The position numbers were made by a program, and so were the translations under genes. Shown here in pieces: positions 1 through 6,994 of a stretch of DNA of 8,352 nucleotides. The notes under the pieces were generated by a model. It ran no database searches. It was not told the DNA's origin and was given only the letters and a program-made list of their open reading frames with translations. How positions within the stretch are numbered: the stretch's first letter is position 1; each line of letters opens with the position of its first letter. Where the stretch lies: the NCBI GenBank assembly GCA_002415895.1, contig DIAV01000141.1, positions 1-8,352 on the forward strand, read 5' to 3'. Origin of the DNA: Anaerolineales bacterium UBA5069 (GTDB lineage Bacteria; Chloroflexota; Anaerolineae; Caldilineales; Caldilineaceae).

Positions 1-1
1 T

Positions 2-64
2 CTGCGCAGCCTGCGCCAGGACGATGATGAGGACGCGGCCTCGTTGCAGTCAGCAGCTACGTAA
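2..64 (+). CDS. C-terminal tail of an upstream gene (partial, unidentified)
   Basis: Frame 2 is open from the window edge and ends with TAA at 62-64. It encodes about 20 residues ending in an acidic stretch (QDDDEDAASLQSAAT). GC-rich codons and a charged, low-complexity tail fit the end of a real gene, and the stop lies only 8 bases before the inverted repeat, where an intergenic region would start. Frame 3 is also open here, but it runs on through the repeat and gives a low-complexity translation, so it is less likely. The product cannot be identified from so short a piece. Confidence 0.4.
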   Translation: MRSLRQDDDEDAASLQSAAT

Positions 65-72
65 CGACAGAC

Positions 73-238
73 CAGCAGAACAACAGAACAAAAGAAAAGC
101 GACACAAAGGCACAAAGAGCACAGAGGCACACAGAGAACGACATGGCAGGTGATGGATAGAGTTCCTCTCCTTCTGGCTTTTCTCTGTGGGCCTCTGTGT
201 CCTTCGTGCCTCTGTGTCGCTTTTCTTTTGTTCTGCTG
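73..238. repeat. Large imperfect inverted repeat (hairpin) of CACARAG-type units
   Basis: The left arm (73-138) and right arm (181-238) are reverse complements. The core pair 86-138 / 181-233 matches at 48 of 53 positions without gaps by my hand alignment, and CAGCAGAA at 73-80 pairs with 231-238. The loop is 139-180. Within the left arm there are four tandem degenerate CACARAG units, starting at about 103, 111, 120 and 130, followed outward by a GAACAAAAGAAAAGCG block. The right arm carries the complementary CTCTGTG units and a pyrimidine-rich block. Repeats of this CACAGAG/CTCTGTG kind are, from memory, frequent between genes in many environmental bacterial genomes and are often mis-called as small proteins. 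No transposase or obvious target-site duplication is seen. Confidence 0.9.
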
Positions 239-256
239 ATCTTTCCATTCGCAAAC

Positions 257-2494
257 ATGCAGCGCAACCCAATCTGGCAGCCAACCGCACGGCTCGGCCG
301 CACCCTGCTCGTGATTCTGCTGGGTGGCGGCGCTGCGCTCTGGTTGAGCATGCTCCAGGGCTGGCCCGACACCCCTGATGGCGCTTTCCACCTGCAGCGC
401 GTGCGTGCGCTTAGCGAAGCGCTGGCACAAGGCGTTCTCTTTCCCCGCACCTTTCCCGATTTTGCCTTTGGGTACGGCTACCCCGTGCTCAATTTCTACG
501 CGCCCGCCTTCTACTACCCGCCCGCCCTGCTCCACCTGCTGGGGCTGGATGTCGTCACCGCCACGCGCCTGACGCTGCTGGCCACCGTACTCATCTCCAT
601 GGCGGCCATGATCGGGTTCTTGCGTGCGCTGGGGCTGCGCCCCGCCGCGGCGCGGTTGGGCGCGCTGGTTTTCGCGCTCTTCCCCTATCGCATCTATGAC
701 TACCTAGTGCGCGGCGCGCTGCCCGAGTTTGCCGCCTTCATGTGGCTGCCCTGCATCGCGTGGAGCATGCTGGCCCTGGCGCGCGCACACACAGACCAGC
801 GCCGCGCCGCCACGATGCTTGTGGCCGGTCTCTGTTGGGCCGGGCTGATCCTCACGCATAATCTCACTGCGCTGCTGGCTGCCGTTGCCTGTGCGATTGC
901 CGTAACGGTAGTCGTCGCCACCCAATATGCGCAGGGCAAACGCACAGATATTGCACCAGCGCTGTGGCGACTGGCGGGCGCATTTGTGCTGGGCGTGCTG
1001 CTGAGCGCGTGGTACAGCGTGCCTGCGCTGCTCGAGACAGGCAACGTGGGCATTGGCCAGGAGACGTTAAATGGCTATGCGAATCACTTCGTACAGTGGA
1101 CTTCGCTTTTCGACTGGCGCTTCCCCTATGCCTATCCCGCTGCGGCCGACACCACCATCCCCCTGCCAGGCTGGCTGGTGATTCCCGCGCTGGGGGTAAT
1201 CCTGCTGCTGCTGCACCGCACTGCTGCCAAGGGCAGCGCCGCACGCACGGCGCTCATCCTGGCCACAGTGAGCGTGCTGCTCGTCTCGATTTGGCTGACG
1301 ACAGCAAGCAGCGCCTTCGTTTGGCGCGTCTTTGCGCCGATATTGAGCCGATTGCAGTTTCCGTGGCGCTGGCAGGCCATTGTCACGCCCGCCGTGAGCG
1401 TAGCGCTTGCGCTGCTCATGCATGCACTGCTCAAGGGGCGGCGTGGCACGCAGGTGCGCATCATTGCACTGCTGGCGGCCACATTCGTCACTTCGTATAC
1501 GGTAACGGCCGCGCCGTGGCCGCGCGCAGCCAATTCGCCCGTGGACACCTCGCGCGCGGCCATGCTGGCCTTCGACGCCGCGCAGGGGCAGGTGGGCGCG
1601 ACATGGACCGCCGAGTTCCTGCCGCGCTGGGTGGCTGAGCAGCGCTGGGCGATTGGTCGCGAGCCGTCGGATGGCGCGCCGCCCCCGGCTGCGCCGGTAG
1701 ATGCAGAGGCAACGCTGGCAGGTGATGGGTACATGCACGCCGCTTATGCCATTCACAGCCCCAACGGGGTCGCGCTGCGCTTCAACCGCTTTTACTACCC
1801 GGCGTGGGCTGTGCATGTGGATGGCGCACGCGTAGCCAAAGAACCTGCAGGCAACCTGGGGCTGCTCGCCGCACCCATACCCAGTGGGCAGCGCGCAATT
1901 ACGTTGCAGTGGGAAGCCACACCTGCCGTCTGGCTGGGGCGTGCGCTCACGCTGCTGGGTTGGCTCTTTGGCGTGCGGCTGATTGCGCGCGCGCTGCAGG
2001 GCCAACGCGCGCGCAAAGCGTGGGCGCGCGCGGGCTGGATTGCGCTGGGGCTGCTGCTGCTGGCGGGCAGCAGCGGCGTCACTGCGCGCAGCTTGCCCGT
2101 GCAGCCCTCCGGCGTCGATTTTGGGCCTTTGCAGTTGGCGGGTATTGCGGCCAGCCCTGCGCGTGCGGGTCATGCGGCGCCCCTGGCACTGCATTGGCTT
2201 GTGCAGGAGCAGAGCGGCGATCTCACGGTCTTCATCCACCTGCTTGCAGCCGATGGCGCCATTCTGGCGCAGGTAGATGCGCCGCTGGCGGGGTCGTACA
2301 TGCCTGCCGCGCGCCTGGAACCCGGTACACTCGTGCGTGTTGAGCACTTGCTGGACCTTCCGGCCACGTTAGCACCAGGCAGTTACGCGCTGCGCATTGG
2401 CCTCTATCCCGCCGGGCAGCCGGAACAGCCGTTGCAGCCGGCAGACGGCGTCACGCCTTATATCACGGACCTGACGCTCGAGGTGCGGCCATGA
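257..2494 (+). CDS. PTPS-related / YfhO-like GT-C membrane protein with C-terminal beta-domain
   Basis: A 745-aa integral membrane protein, probably a GT-C superfamily glycosyltransferase acting on the outer face of the membrane with a lipid-linked sugar; substrate unknown. After a first membrane helix (about 14-34) comes a short outer loop with PDTPDGAFHLQRV (37-49), whose acidic residues sit where GT-C enzymes keep their catalytic Asp. Then follow FGYGYPVLNFYAPAFYYPPAL (71-91), THNLTALL (200-207), RLQFPWRWQ (365-373) and about ten more hydrophobic segments up to about 410. Residues 420-555 are a soluble outer region containing RFYYPAWAVHVDG, which resembles the YfhO C-terminal region. Two more helices (about 556-578 and 590-608) precede a beta-rich module (618-745) with APGSYALRIGLYPAG. 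This resembles the 6-pyruvoyl-tetrahydropterin synthase-related membrane family (not the PTPS enzyme itself). ATG 257 is preferred; an in-frame GTG at 197 lies inside the repeat and would add 20 repeat-derived residues. No clear Shine-Dalgarno precedes 257. The stop overlaps the next gene by ATGA. Confidence 0.85.
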   Translation: MQRNPIWQPTARLGRTLLVILLGGGAALWLSMLQGWPDTPDGAFHLQRVRALSEALAQGVLFPRTFPDFAFGYGYPVLNFYAPAFYYPPALLHLLGLDVVTATRLTLLATVLISMAAMIGFLRALGLRPAAARLGALVFALFPYRIYDYLVRGALPEFAAFMWLPCIAWSMLALARAHTDQRRAATMLVAGLCWAGLILTHNLTALLAAVACAIAVTVVVATQYAQGKRTDIAPALWRLAGAFVLGVLLSAWYSVPALLETGNVGIGQETLNGYANHFVQWTSLFDWRFPYAYPAAADTTIPLPGWLVIPALGVILLLLHRTAAKGSAARTALILATVSVLLVSIWLTTASSAFVWRVFAPILSRLQFPWRWQAIVTPAVSVALALLMHALLKGRRGTQVRIIALLAATFVTSYTVTAAPWPRAANSPVDTSRAAMLAFDAAQGQVGATWTAEFLPRWVAEQRWAIGREPSDGAPPPAAPVDAEATLAGDGYMHAAYAIHSPNGVALRFNRFYYPAWAVHVDGARVAKEPAGNLGLLAAPIPSGQRAITLQWEATPAVWLGRALTLLGWLFGVRLIARALQGQRARKAWARAGWIALGLLLLAGSSGVTARSLPVQPSGVDFGPLQLAGIAASPARAGHAAPLALHWLVQEQSGDLTVFIHLLAADGAILAQVDAPLAGSYMPAARLEPGTLVRVEHLLDLPATLAPGSYALRIGLYPAGQPEQPLQPADGVTPYITDLTLEVRP
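2480..2485 (+). promoter_or_regulatory. Ribosome binding site for the second forward gene
   Basis: GAGGTG lies 5 bases before the ATG at 2491, inside the end of the previous gene. It favours the start at 2491 over the in-frame ATG at 2521, which has no comparable motif. Together with the ATGA overlap it indicates translational coupling of the two forward genes. Confidence 0.65.
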
Positions 2495-3864
2495 TCGACC
2501 AAGAGCACTCGGGCAACGCCATGAAATCCCCCATGCGCGCGCTGATCCTGCTGCTGTTGCTGGCGCAATTCGCGCTCGCGCTGCAATACAGCTTCCGTAA
2601 CCCCCTGGGCGAGGCCCCCGACGAGGCGGACCATTGGGCCTATGTGGTGCAATTGGCCACCGCGCGCACGTTGCCCGTTGGACCCACCCTCACACAGGCC
2701 AAGCATCCGCCCCTTTATTACATGGGCGCGGCGCTCTTTGCCGCGCTGGACGAACCCGCGATTGACTTTTTCCGCCCCAACCCTGCCGTCAACCTGGCTT
2801 CCGGCGCCGGCTATTCACCCAACTTCTTCCAGCATGGCGCGGTCGAAACGCCACCCTGGGAAGGGCCACTGCGCGCCTATCACCTGGCGCGCCTCTGGTC
2901 TGTGCTGCTGGGCACGCTCACGCTGGCAGCCACGGCGACGCTGGCGCGTGTGGCCCTGCCGCGGCTACCGCTGCTGCCAATTGTGGCCGTGGCGCTGCTG
3001 GGCTTCATGCCTGAATTTCTCTTCCTCAGCGGCTCGGTGACCAACGACATGGGCGCGGCCTGCTGGGGTGCGCTGGCGCTGTGGGGCGGGCTGCGCATCT
3101 ACCGCAGCGGCGGGCGCATGCAGGGCGCATGGTGGACGAGCCTGGCGCTGGCGGCGGGCTTCCTAAGCAAGGCAAGCAGCGTGGCGCTCTGGCCGGTTGT
3201 GGCGGCGGCAATCGCGTTGGGCGCGCTCACGGTGGCCCCGCGGGGGCAGCGCTGGGCGTGGATCACATGGCGGCGCATGATTGCCACCGGTATAGCCATC
3301 TTCCTGCCGGCGCTGCTGCTGGTGCTGCCGTGGCTGCTGCGCAACCTGCGTCTCTATGGCGATGTCATGGGCATGCGCATGGCGCGCCAAACCATTGATC
3401 AGCGCACCACGCCGTGGACGGGGGCCGATACGCTTTGGCTGCTGCGCGGCTGGTTTATTTCGTTCTGGGGCAAGTTCGGCGGGGCGGGCCATATTGCCAT
3501 GGCAGGGTGGCTCTACGGAGTGCTGGCAGCATTGACCCTGCTGGCGCTGCTGGGCTTGCTCCTGCTCTGGCTACGCAGCGGCTGGCAGGCCGCGCGCTGG
3601 CCGCTGCTGCTGCTGGCGGGTGCGGCCGGTGCGGTGGCGCTGGCCATGGCGCGCTACTCGCTGATTGCATTGGGCACAGACCAGGGGCGTTTGCTCTACC
3701 CGGCGGCCGCGGCCATTGCCATTCTGCTTGCGGCGGGCTGGCTGGAAGCTGGCAACCGGCTGCGGCGCGCGCGCGTGGTGGCTGGGATCATCGTCGTTGC
3801 CGCGGCGGCGCTGGGCATCTACGGCTTGTGGGGAGTGATTGTGCCCGTGCTGGGCAGCACGTAG
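2491..3864 (+). CDS. DUF2142/GT39-like polytopic membrane glycosyltransferase
   Basis: A 457-aa polytopic membrane protein of the GT-C type, likely to transfer a sugar from a polyprenyl-phosphate donor on the outer face of the membrane. The first helix (about 15-33) is followed by APDEADHWAY (42-51), the acidic first-loop motif of GT39/DUF2142 proteins, and then KHPPLYYMGAALFA (71-84), a hallmark of the same families. Further family-like stretches are GFMPEFLFLSGSVTND (171-186), FLSKASS (224-230), LLRNLRLYGDVMG (282-294), GWFISFWGKFG (320-330) and DQGRLLYPAAAAIA (397-410). Roughly ten hydrophobic helices end near 453. Unlike the other two glycosyltransferases here, it has no C-terminal soluble module. 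ATGA overlaps the upstream stop and a GAGGTG site supports the start. The first ten residues (MIDQEHSGNA) are polar, so ATG 2521 remains a possible alternative. An intrinsic terminator follows directly, so this is the last gene of its operon. Donor, acceptor and exact subfamily are unknown. Confidence 0.85.
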   Translation: MIDQEHSGNAMKSPMRALILLLLLAQFALALQYSFRNPLGEAPDEADHWAYVVQLATARTLPVGPTLTQAKHPPLYYMGAALFAALDEPAIDFFRPNPAVNLASGAGYSPNFFQHGAVETPPWEGPLRAYHLARLWSVLLGTLTLAATATLARVALPRLPLLPIVAVALLGFMPEFLFLSGSVTNDMGAACWGALALWGGLRIYRSGGRMQGAWWTSLALAAGFLSKASSVALWPVVAAAIALGALTVAPRGQRWAWITWRRMIATGIAIFLPALLLVLPWLLRNLRLYGDVMGMRMARQTIDQRTTPWTGADTLWLLRGWFISFWGKFGGAGHIAMAGWLYGVLAALTLLALLGLLLLWLRSGWQAARWPLLLLAGAAGAVALAMARYSLIALGTDQGRLLYPAAAAIAILLAAGWLEAGNRLRRARVVAGIIVVAAAALGIYGLWGVIVPVLGST

Positions 3865-3871
3865 CCCAGAT

Positions 3872-3905
3872 AGTGAGGCTTCCAGAAGCGGAAGCCTCGC
3901 TTTAT
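3872..3905 (+). terminator. Intrinsic terminator between convergent operons
   Basis: GAGGCTTCC (3875-3883) and GGAAGCCTC (3890-3898) form a perfect 9-bp stem around the loop AGAAGC. A G-T wobble and two more pairs extend the stem to 12 bp (3872-3901). CTTTATTT follows on the forward strand, as expected for termination of the forward operon, whose last stop is at 3864. Read on the reverse strand the stem also lies just after the TAA of the reverse operon (3908-3906), but there ACTATCTGGG follows with no T tract, so it would be a poor terminator in that direction. Confidence 0.85.
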
Positions 3906-6900
3906 TTACTGCACCACCACGTCGGGCAGAGGCGCCATGTTGTCGGGCAGCGGTGCGCCGTCGCCATTCACCGCGGGCAGCCGTTCCTGCGACTCTGCGC
4001 TGTACCAGCCCACAATCACGCGGTAGGGGCCGGGCGGCAAGTCGGCAGGTAGTTCGAGCGCGGCTGTATCCAGCAAATACTCGTTTGGCAGCCATGAGGT
4101 CGCGGGGCAACCCTCGCTGCACGGAATGCCGTCCTGCTGCGCCACAAGTGCGCCTGATGCATCCAGCAACTGCAACGAGCGCGCCAACGCCTCGTCCATG
4201 GTGCGCTGCGGCTGCCAGACGAAGGTTAGCGCGAGCGCATCGCCGGGTTTCATTGGCGTAGCGGGCAAGCCGTTTACCCCCAGCAGGTGCACACTCTCGC
4301 CAAAGGTCGCTTTGAGGGGCTGCTCTATGAGTGGTTTCTCCATAAGGCGCGGCCGCCCATCCACAGTGACCGCCCCTAAATCGACGGAACCGACTGTGCG
4401 GTTGCCATCTACAAGCTGAACGCGCAGCATGTAATCGCCCTCAGGGGCCTTGGCGTCGAGCGGCAGCGCACGCCAATCGCGCACAATCATCCCTGGTCGC
4501 CACGCAGTGGTGGGGTAACCACTGCCGCCCGGCGCATCCATGTGGCCGGCCACAACATCACCTGCGCTGTCAACCAATTCCACCGCGGCAGAAAGCACAC
4601 GTGTGGGTGTAATTTCTGCCTGCCAGTAGAGCGTCAGGTCCAGTGTTTCACCGGGTGAAATCTGGTTGCGCGGCAGATCGTAGCCGGCAAGGCCAATGCC
4701 TGCGCCCAGCAGCGTTTGCGTCAGCGCGTGGGTCGCTGCAATTTCCGGCGCGGCCAGCGGTGGCAGCAACTCGACCTCACCCAAAATGGCACGCTGCTCA
4801 GGCATCCCCCCCGCCGTCGCCGCCGGATAGACGCGCCCGCTTTCATCCTCATACACCGAGACAGCCAGCGTGTAACGGCCCGGCGGTGTCCCCGGCAGCA
4901 CCTCGAGCAAATGATACGTGCGCGTTGAATCCCCCGCCTCCCACGTGCGCAGGGCGGGGTAGCGATCGCCCGTGAGCAAGCCATCCTTTTGCGCCACAAC
5001 CTGGCCTGTCTCGTCCAGCAGCACAAGGCTTGTCTTCAAATCAATACCAACCGGCTGCAGCGCCTGCCATTCAAGCACTGCCCACAGCGGTTGATCAGCG
5101 GCGACGACCACAGGCTCCAGCCCCGTGCGCCCATCGCCCCCCGCGGCCACGCCCGTAAGCGCAACGCTGTCGCCAAAGTTCACCGAAATGGGGTGTGCAG
5201 CCTCCGGCAGCGAAAAGTCAGGTGCGGCGTCCAACAGATAGGTGGTGTACGGAAAGCCATCCATTTCGGCGCCGTCGTGGCGCGCCACAGCCACAGCGTC
5301 GCGCCGCAGCAGGAAGTCCATCATCCCCTTGGCGTCAAGAAAGACAAAGGCCGTCTCCGAAAGCTCGGGCACATTGTAGAGGTCGAGGACATTGACAGAC
5401 TGGCCCCCGCTCAACATTTGCTGGAGCAACTGCGGCGCTGTCGCGTCCATGCGCACGGTGGCATAGAGGCTGGGGTCGCGCACAATGAAGTCCACAGTAT
5501 TCAGCTTGGCATCGGAAAGGGCGTAGGCGGGCGAGAGGGTGAGCAGCCACTTGTTGGCGTCTTTTTGATCGCGAATCGCCGCGCCCAGATTCACGTAATC
5601 GGTGAGAAACGCGGAGCGGAAACGCTCGCTGTCATTGAAGGCGGAGAAGTAACTCTGCACACTCGTGAAGCCGCTCAGGATCAGGAAGGGGAGAGGCAGC
5701 AGCAGCGCCCAGCGCGGTTTGCGCGCAAAGAAATGGCCTCCCGCCCAGAGCATGCCACCCACGGGCAGCACAAAGACCCCCGGCATCATGCCAATCGCGC
5801 GCAGCGAATGGGGCACGCCTTCGGCGGTGAGCACCGAAGGCAGCGCAAAGAGGCCCGCCCACAAAAGGAAAAAGAGCAGCGCGAAACGCCGCCAGTTGAC
5901 AAGCGCCAGGATCGAGCCTACCAGCAGCCAGAAGCCCAACGCCATGTCAAAGAGTGGCCGCTGGGCGGGATTGTGGCGCAGATTGGGATCATGTTCGCTA
6001 AAGAAGAGCAGCCCCACTTTGACCGCACTGTTAAAGAGGGCGGCGATTGGCCCGTTGGTGGCAAACTCGGGGCTGAAAATGGAGATTGCCACAGCACGCG
6101 TGCCAAAGACAGCCGGATGCTGCACAAAGTAGGCCAGCATGGGTGCGGCCACAAGCAGTGACGCCACCAGCATGATTACGCCCGCCCAAAGCACACGCCG
6201 ACGTTCCATGCCCATGCGCGCCGCAATCAGCAGCGTCAGCCCCACGCCCAGCCCCAGCAGGATGATGACAAAACGCCCCGCTGTGTAGGAGTAGAAGGCC
6301 AGCCCCGCACCTGCGCCGGCCAACAGCAGGTCGCTCCAGGGCAGGGCTTGTTCCTCGCGCATTCTGCGCCAGGCGCGGAAAAAGAAGGCAACGGTAAGGG
6401 CCAGCAGCAGCGGCAGCGTAATCGCACGGAAGCCCAGGCGGCTGAAGGAGATATGCCAATAGGAGAAGGCCAAAAAGAGCGAAACCCATGCTGCCGCCCA
6501 GAGGGGGAAATCGGCGCGTGCCCACACAGAGCCGGGCGGCGCGTCGCGCATGGAGAAGCGCGCTTCGGCGCGCACCATCCAATAGGTGGCGGCAATTGTC
6601 AGCGTCCCCAGCAGCGCCGCGGTGAGGCGCAGTGAAAACGCGCTGGCCCCCAGCAAGCGAAAGACCAGGCCTGTGATCCAGATGAAGAGAGGCTCACGGC
6701 CGTTGTTGCGCTCGTAGAAGACAGCCAGGTGCGTCCCCTGCGCAACGTCCAGCGCATCCATGGCGTAGGCCGCCTCATCGTTATAGAGGCCGGGCGGGAT
6801 TGTGCGCAGGTCATAGACGCGCAAAAGCAGGCCAATGGCGCAAATCGCCAGCACCAAAGCGGGCTCCAGCCACCAAGCGCGGGTACGCGCAACACTTCTC

Positions 6901-6947
6901 TTATCGGCCGCCGCCGGCGCTGCCAGTGCGCCTTGTATCTGACTCAA
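3906..6947 (-). CDS. GT39-family membrane glycosyltransferase with three C-terminal beta-domains
   Basis: A 1013-aa protein with a GT-C (PMT/ArnT-like) membrane half and an unusually long soluble C-terminal half. After one helix (about 28-43) the first outer loop carries YNDEAAYAMDA (55-65), with D57-E58 the likely catalytic/donor-binding acids, then NNGREPLFIW (81-90). Other family-like stretches are FSYWHISFSRLGFRA (161-175), YSYTAGR (219-225), EHDPNLRHNP (318-327) and EGVPHSLRAIGMMPG (376-390). About 11-12 helices end near 428. A loop region (430-580) precedes three repeats of one beta-rich module at about 588-728, 735-862 and 880-1013, each with a W-x-Q/W-x-A strand, an 'L.D..G.vVa..D' strand and a PPG/APEG.Y strand. 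These are probably outside the cell. The start is TTG at 6947: an in-frame TGA lies 12 bases upstream, AGGCAGGG sits just before it, and no ATG occurs before the catalytic loop. The gene follows the FGE-like gene by 43 bases with no terminator between, so the two likely form an operon. Donor and acceptor are unknown. Confidence 0.88.
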   Translation of the reverse strand: MSQIQGALAAPAAADKRSVARTRAWWLEPALVLAICAIGLLLRVYDLRTIPPGLYNDEAAYAMDALDVAQGTHLAVFYERNNGREPLFIWITGLVFRLLGASAFSLRLTAALLGTLTIAATYWMVRAEARFSMRDAPPGSVWARADFPLWAAAWVSLFLAFSYWHISFSRLGFRAITLPLLLALTVAFFFRAWRRMREEQALPWSDLLLAGAGAGLAFYSYTAGRFVIILLGLGVGLTLLIAARMGMERRRVLWAGVIMLVASLLVAAPMLAYFVQHPAVFGTRAVAISIFSPEFATNGPIAALFNSAVKVGLLFFSEHDPNLRHNPAQRPLFDMALGFWLLVGSILALVNWRRFALLFFLLWAGLFALPSVLTAEGVPHSLRAIGMMPGVFVLPVGGMLWAGGHFFARKPRWALLLPLPFLILSGFTSVQSYFSAFNDSERFRSAFLTDYVNLGAAIRDQKDANKWLLTLSPAYALSDAKLNTVDFIVRDPSLYATVRMDATAPQLLQQMLSGGQSVNVLDLYNVPELSETAFVFLDAKGMMDFLLRRDAVAVARHDGAEMDGFPYTTYLLDAAPDFSLPEAAHPISVNFGDSVALTGVAAGGDGRTGLEPVVVAADQPLWAVLEWQALQPVGIDLKTSLVLLDETGQVVAQKDGLLTGDRYPALRTWEAGDSTRTYHLLEVLPGTPPGRYTLAVSVYEDESGRVYPAATAGGMPEQRAILGEVELLPPLAAPEIAATHALTQTLLGAGIGLAGYDLPRNQISPGETLDLTLYWQAEITPTRVLSAAVELVDSAGDVVAGHMDAPGGSGYPTTAWRPGMIVRDWRALPLDAKAPEGDYMLRVQLVDGNRTVGSVDLGAVTVDGRPRLMEKPLIEQPLKATFGESVHLLGVNGLPATPMKPGDALALTFVWQPQRTMDEALARSLQLLDASGALVAQQDGIPCSEGCPATSWLPNEYLLDTAALELPADLPPGPYRVIVGWYSAESQERLPAVNGDGAPLPDNMAPLPDVVVQ

Positions 6948-6994
6948 GAAATCCCTGCCTCAATGATGTTGCGATATTTCATGCGTTCCATCAT
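6944..6994 (-). CDS. Possible 16-codon coupling ORF between two operon genes
   Basis: On the reverse strand, ATG at 6994-6992 overlaps the TGA of the FGE-like gene as ATGA and opens a frame encoding MMERMKYRNIIEAGIS. This frame ends in TGA at 6946-6944, which overlaps the TTG start of the glycosyltransferase gene as TTGA. Translation could therefore pass from one gene to the next without a gap. The ribosome site of the downstream gene lies inside this ORF. No strong Shine-Dalgarno precedes its own ATG, and so short an ORF can arise by chance, so it may be just a spacer. No homology is recognised. Confidence 0.25.
   Translation of the reverse strand: MMERMKYRNIIEAGIS
6953..6960 (-). promoter_or_regulatory. 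Ribosome binding site deciding a TTG start
   Basis: On the reverse strand AGGCAGGG is followed by ATTTC and then TTG at 6947. With the in-frame TGA just upstream and no nearby ATG or GTG, this site supports TTG as the start of the 1013-aa glycosyltransferase. Confidence 0.5.

Noticed and set aside
103..138. CRISPR-like array in the CACARAG units
   Set aside because: Units are 8-9 bases, degenerate and contiguous, with no spacers.
24..239. 71-aa forward ORF through the repeat
   Set aside because: Translation of repeat units only (PSCLCVAFLLFC-type ending), a typical spurious call for this repeat class.
197..256. GTG 197 as start of the first forward gene
   Set aside because: The added 20 residues come from the right repeat arm; ATG 257 starts a normal membrane protein N-terminus.
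50..535. 161-aa reverse ORF across the inverted repeat
   Set aside because: Its sequence is the translation of the repeat plus the antisense of the first glycosyltransferase gene; low-complexity, with no family features.
1067..2347. 426-aa reverse ORF
   Set aside because: Antisense of a well-supported membrane protein gene; Arg/Gln/His-rich composition expected of a GC-rich shadow frame, and no recognisable domain.
2521..2523. ATG 2521 as start of the second forward gene
   Set aside because: Possible, but ATG 2491 has the GAGGTG ribosome site and the ATGA overlap, so it is preferred.
3571..4122. 183-aa reverse ORF across the convergent junction
   Set aside because: Runs through the terminator and through two genes in other frames; no family features.
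4989..6161. 390-aa forward ORF
   Set aside because: Antisense of the GT39 gene with shadow-type composition; no domain or ribosome site.
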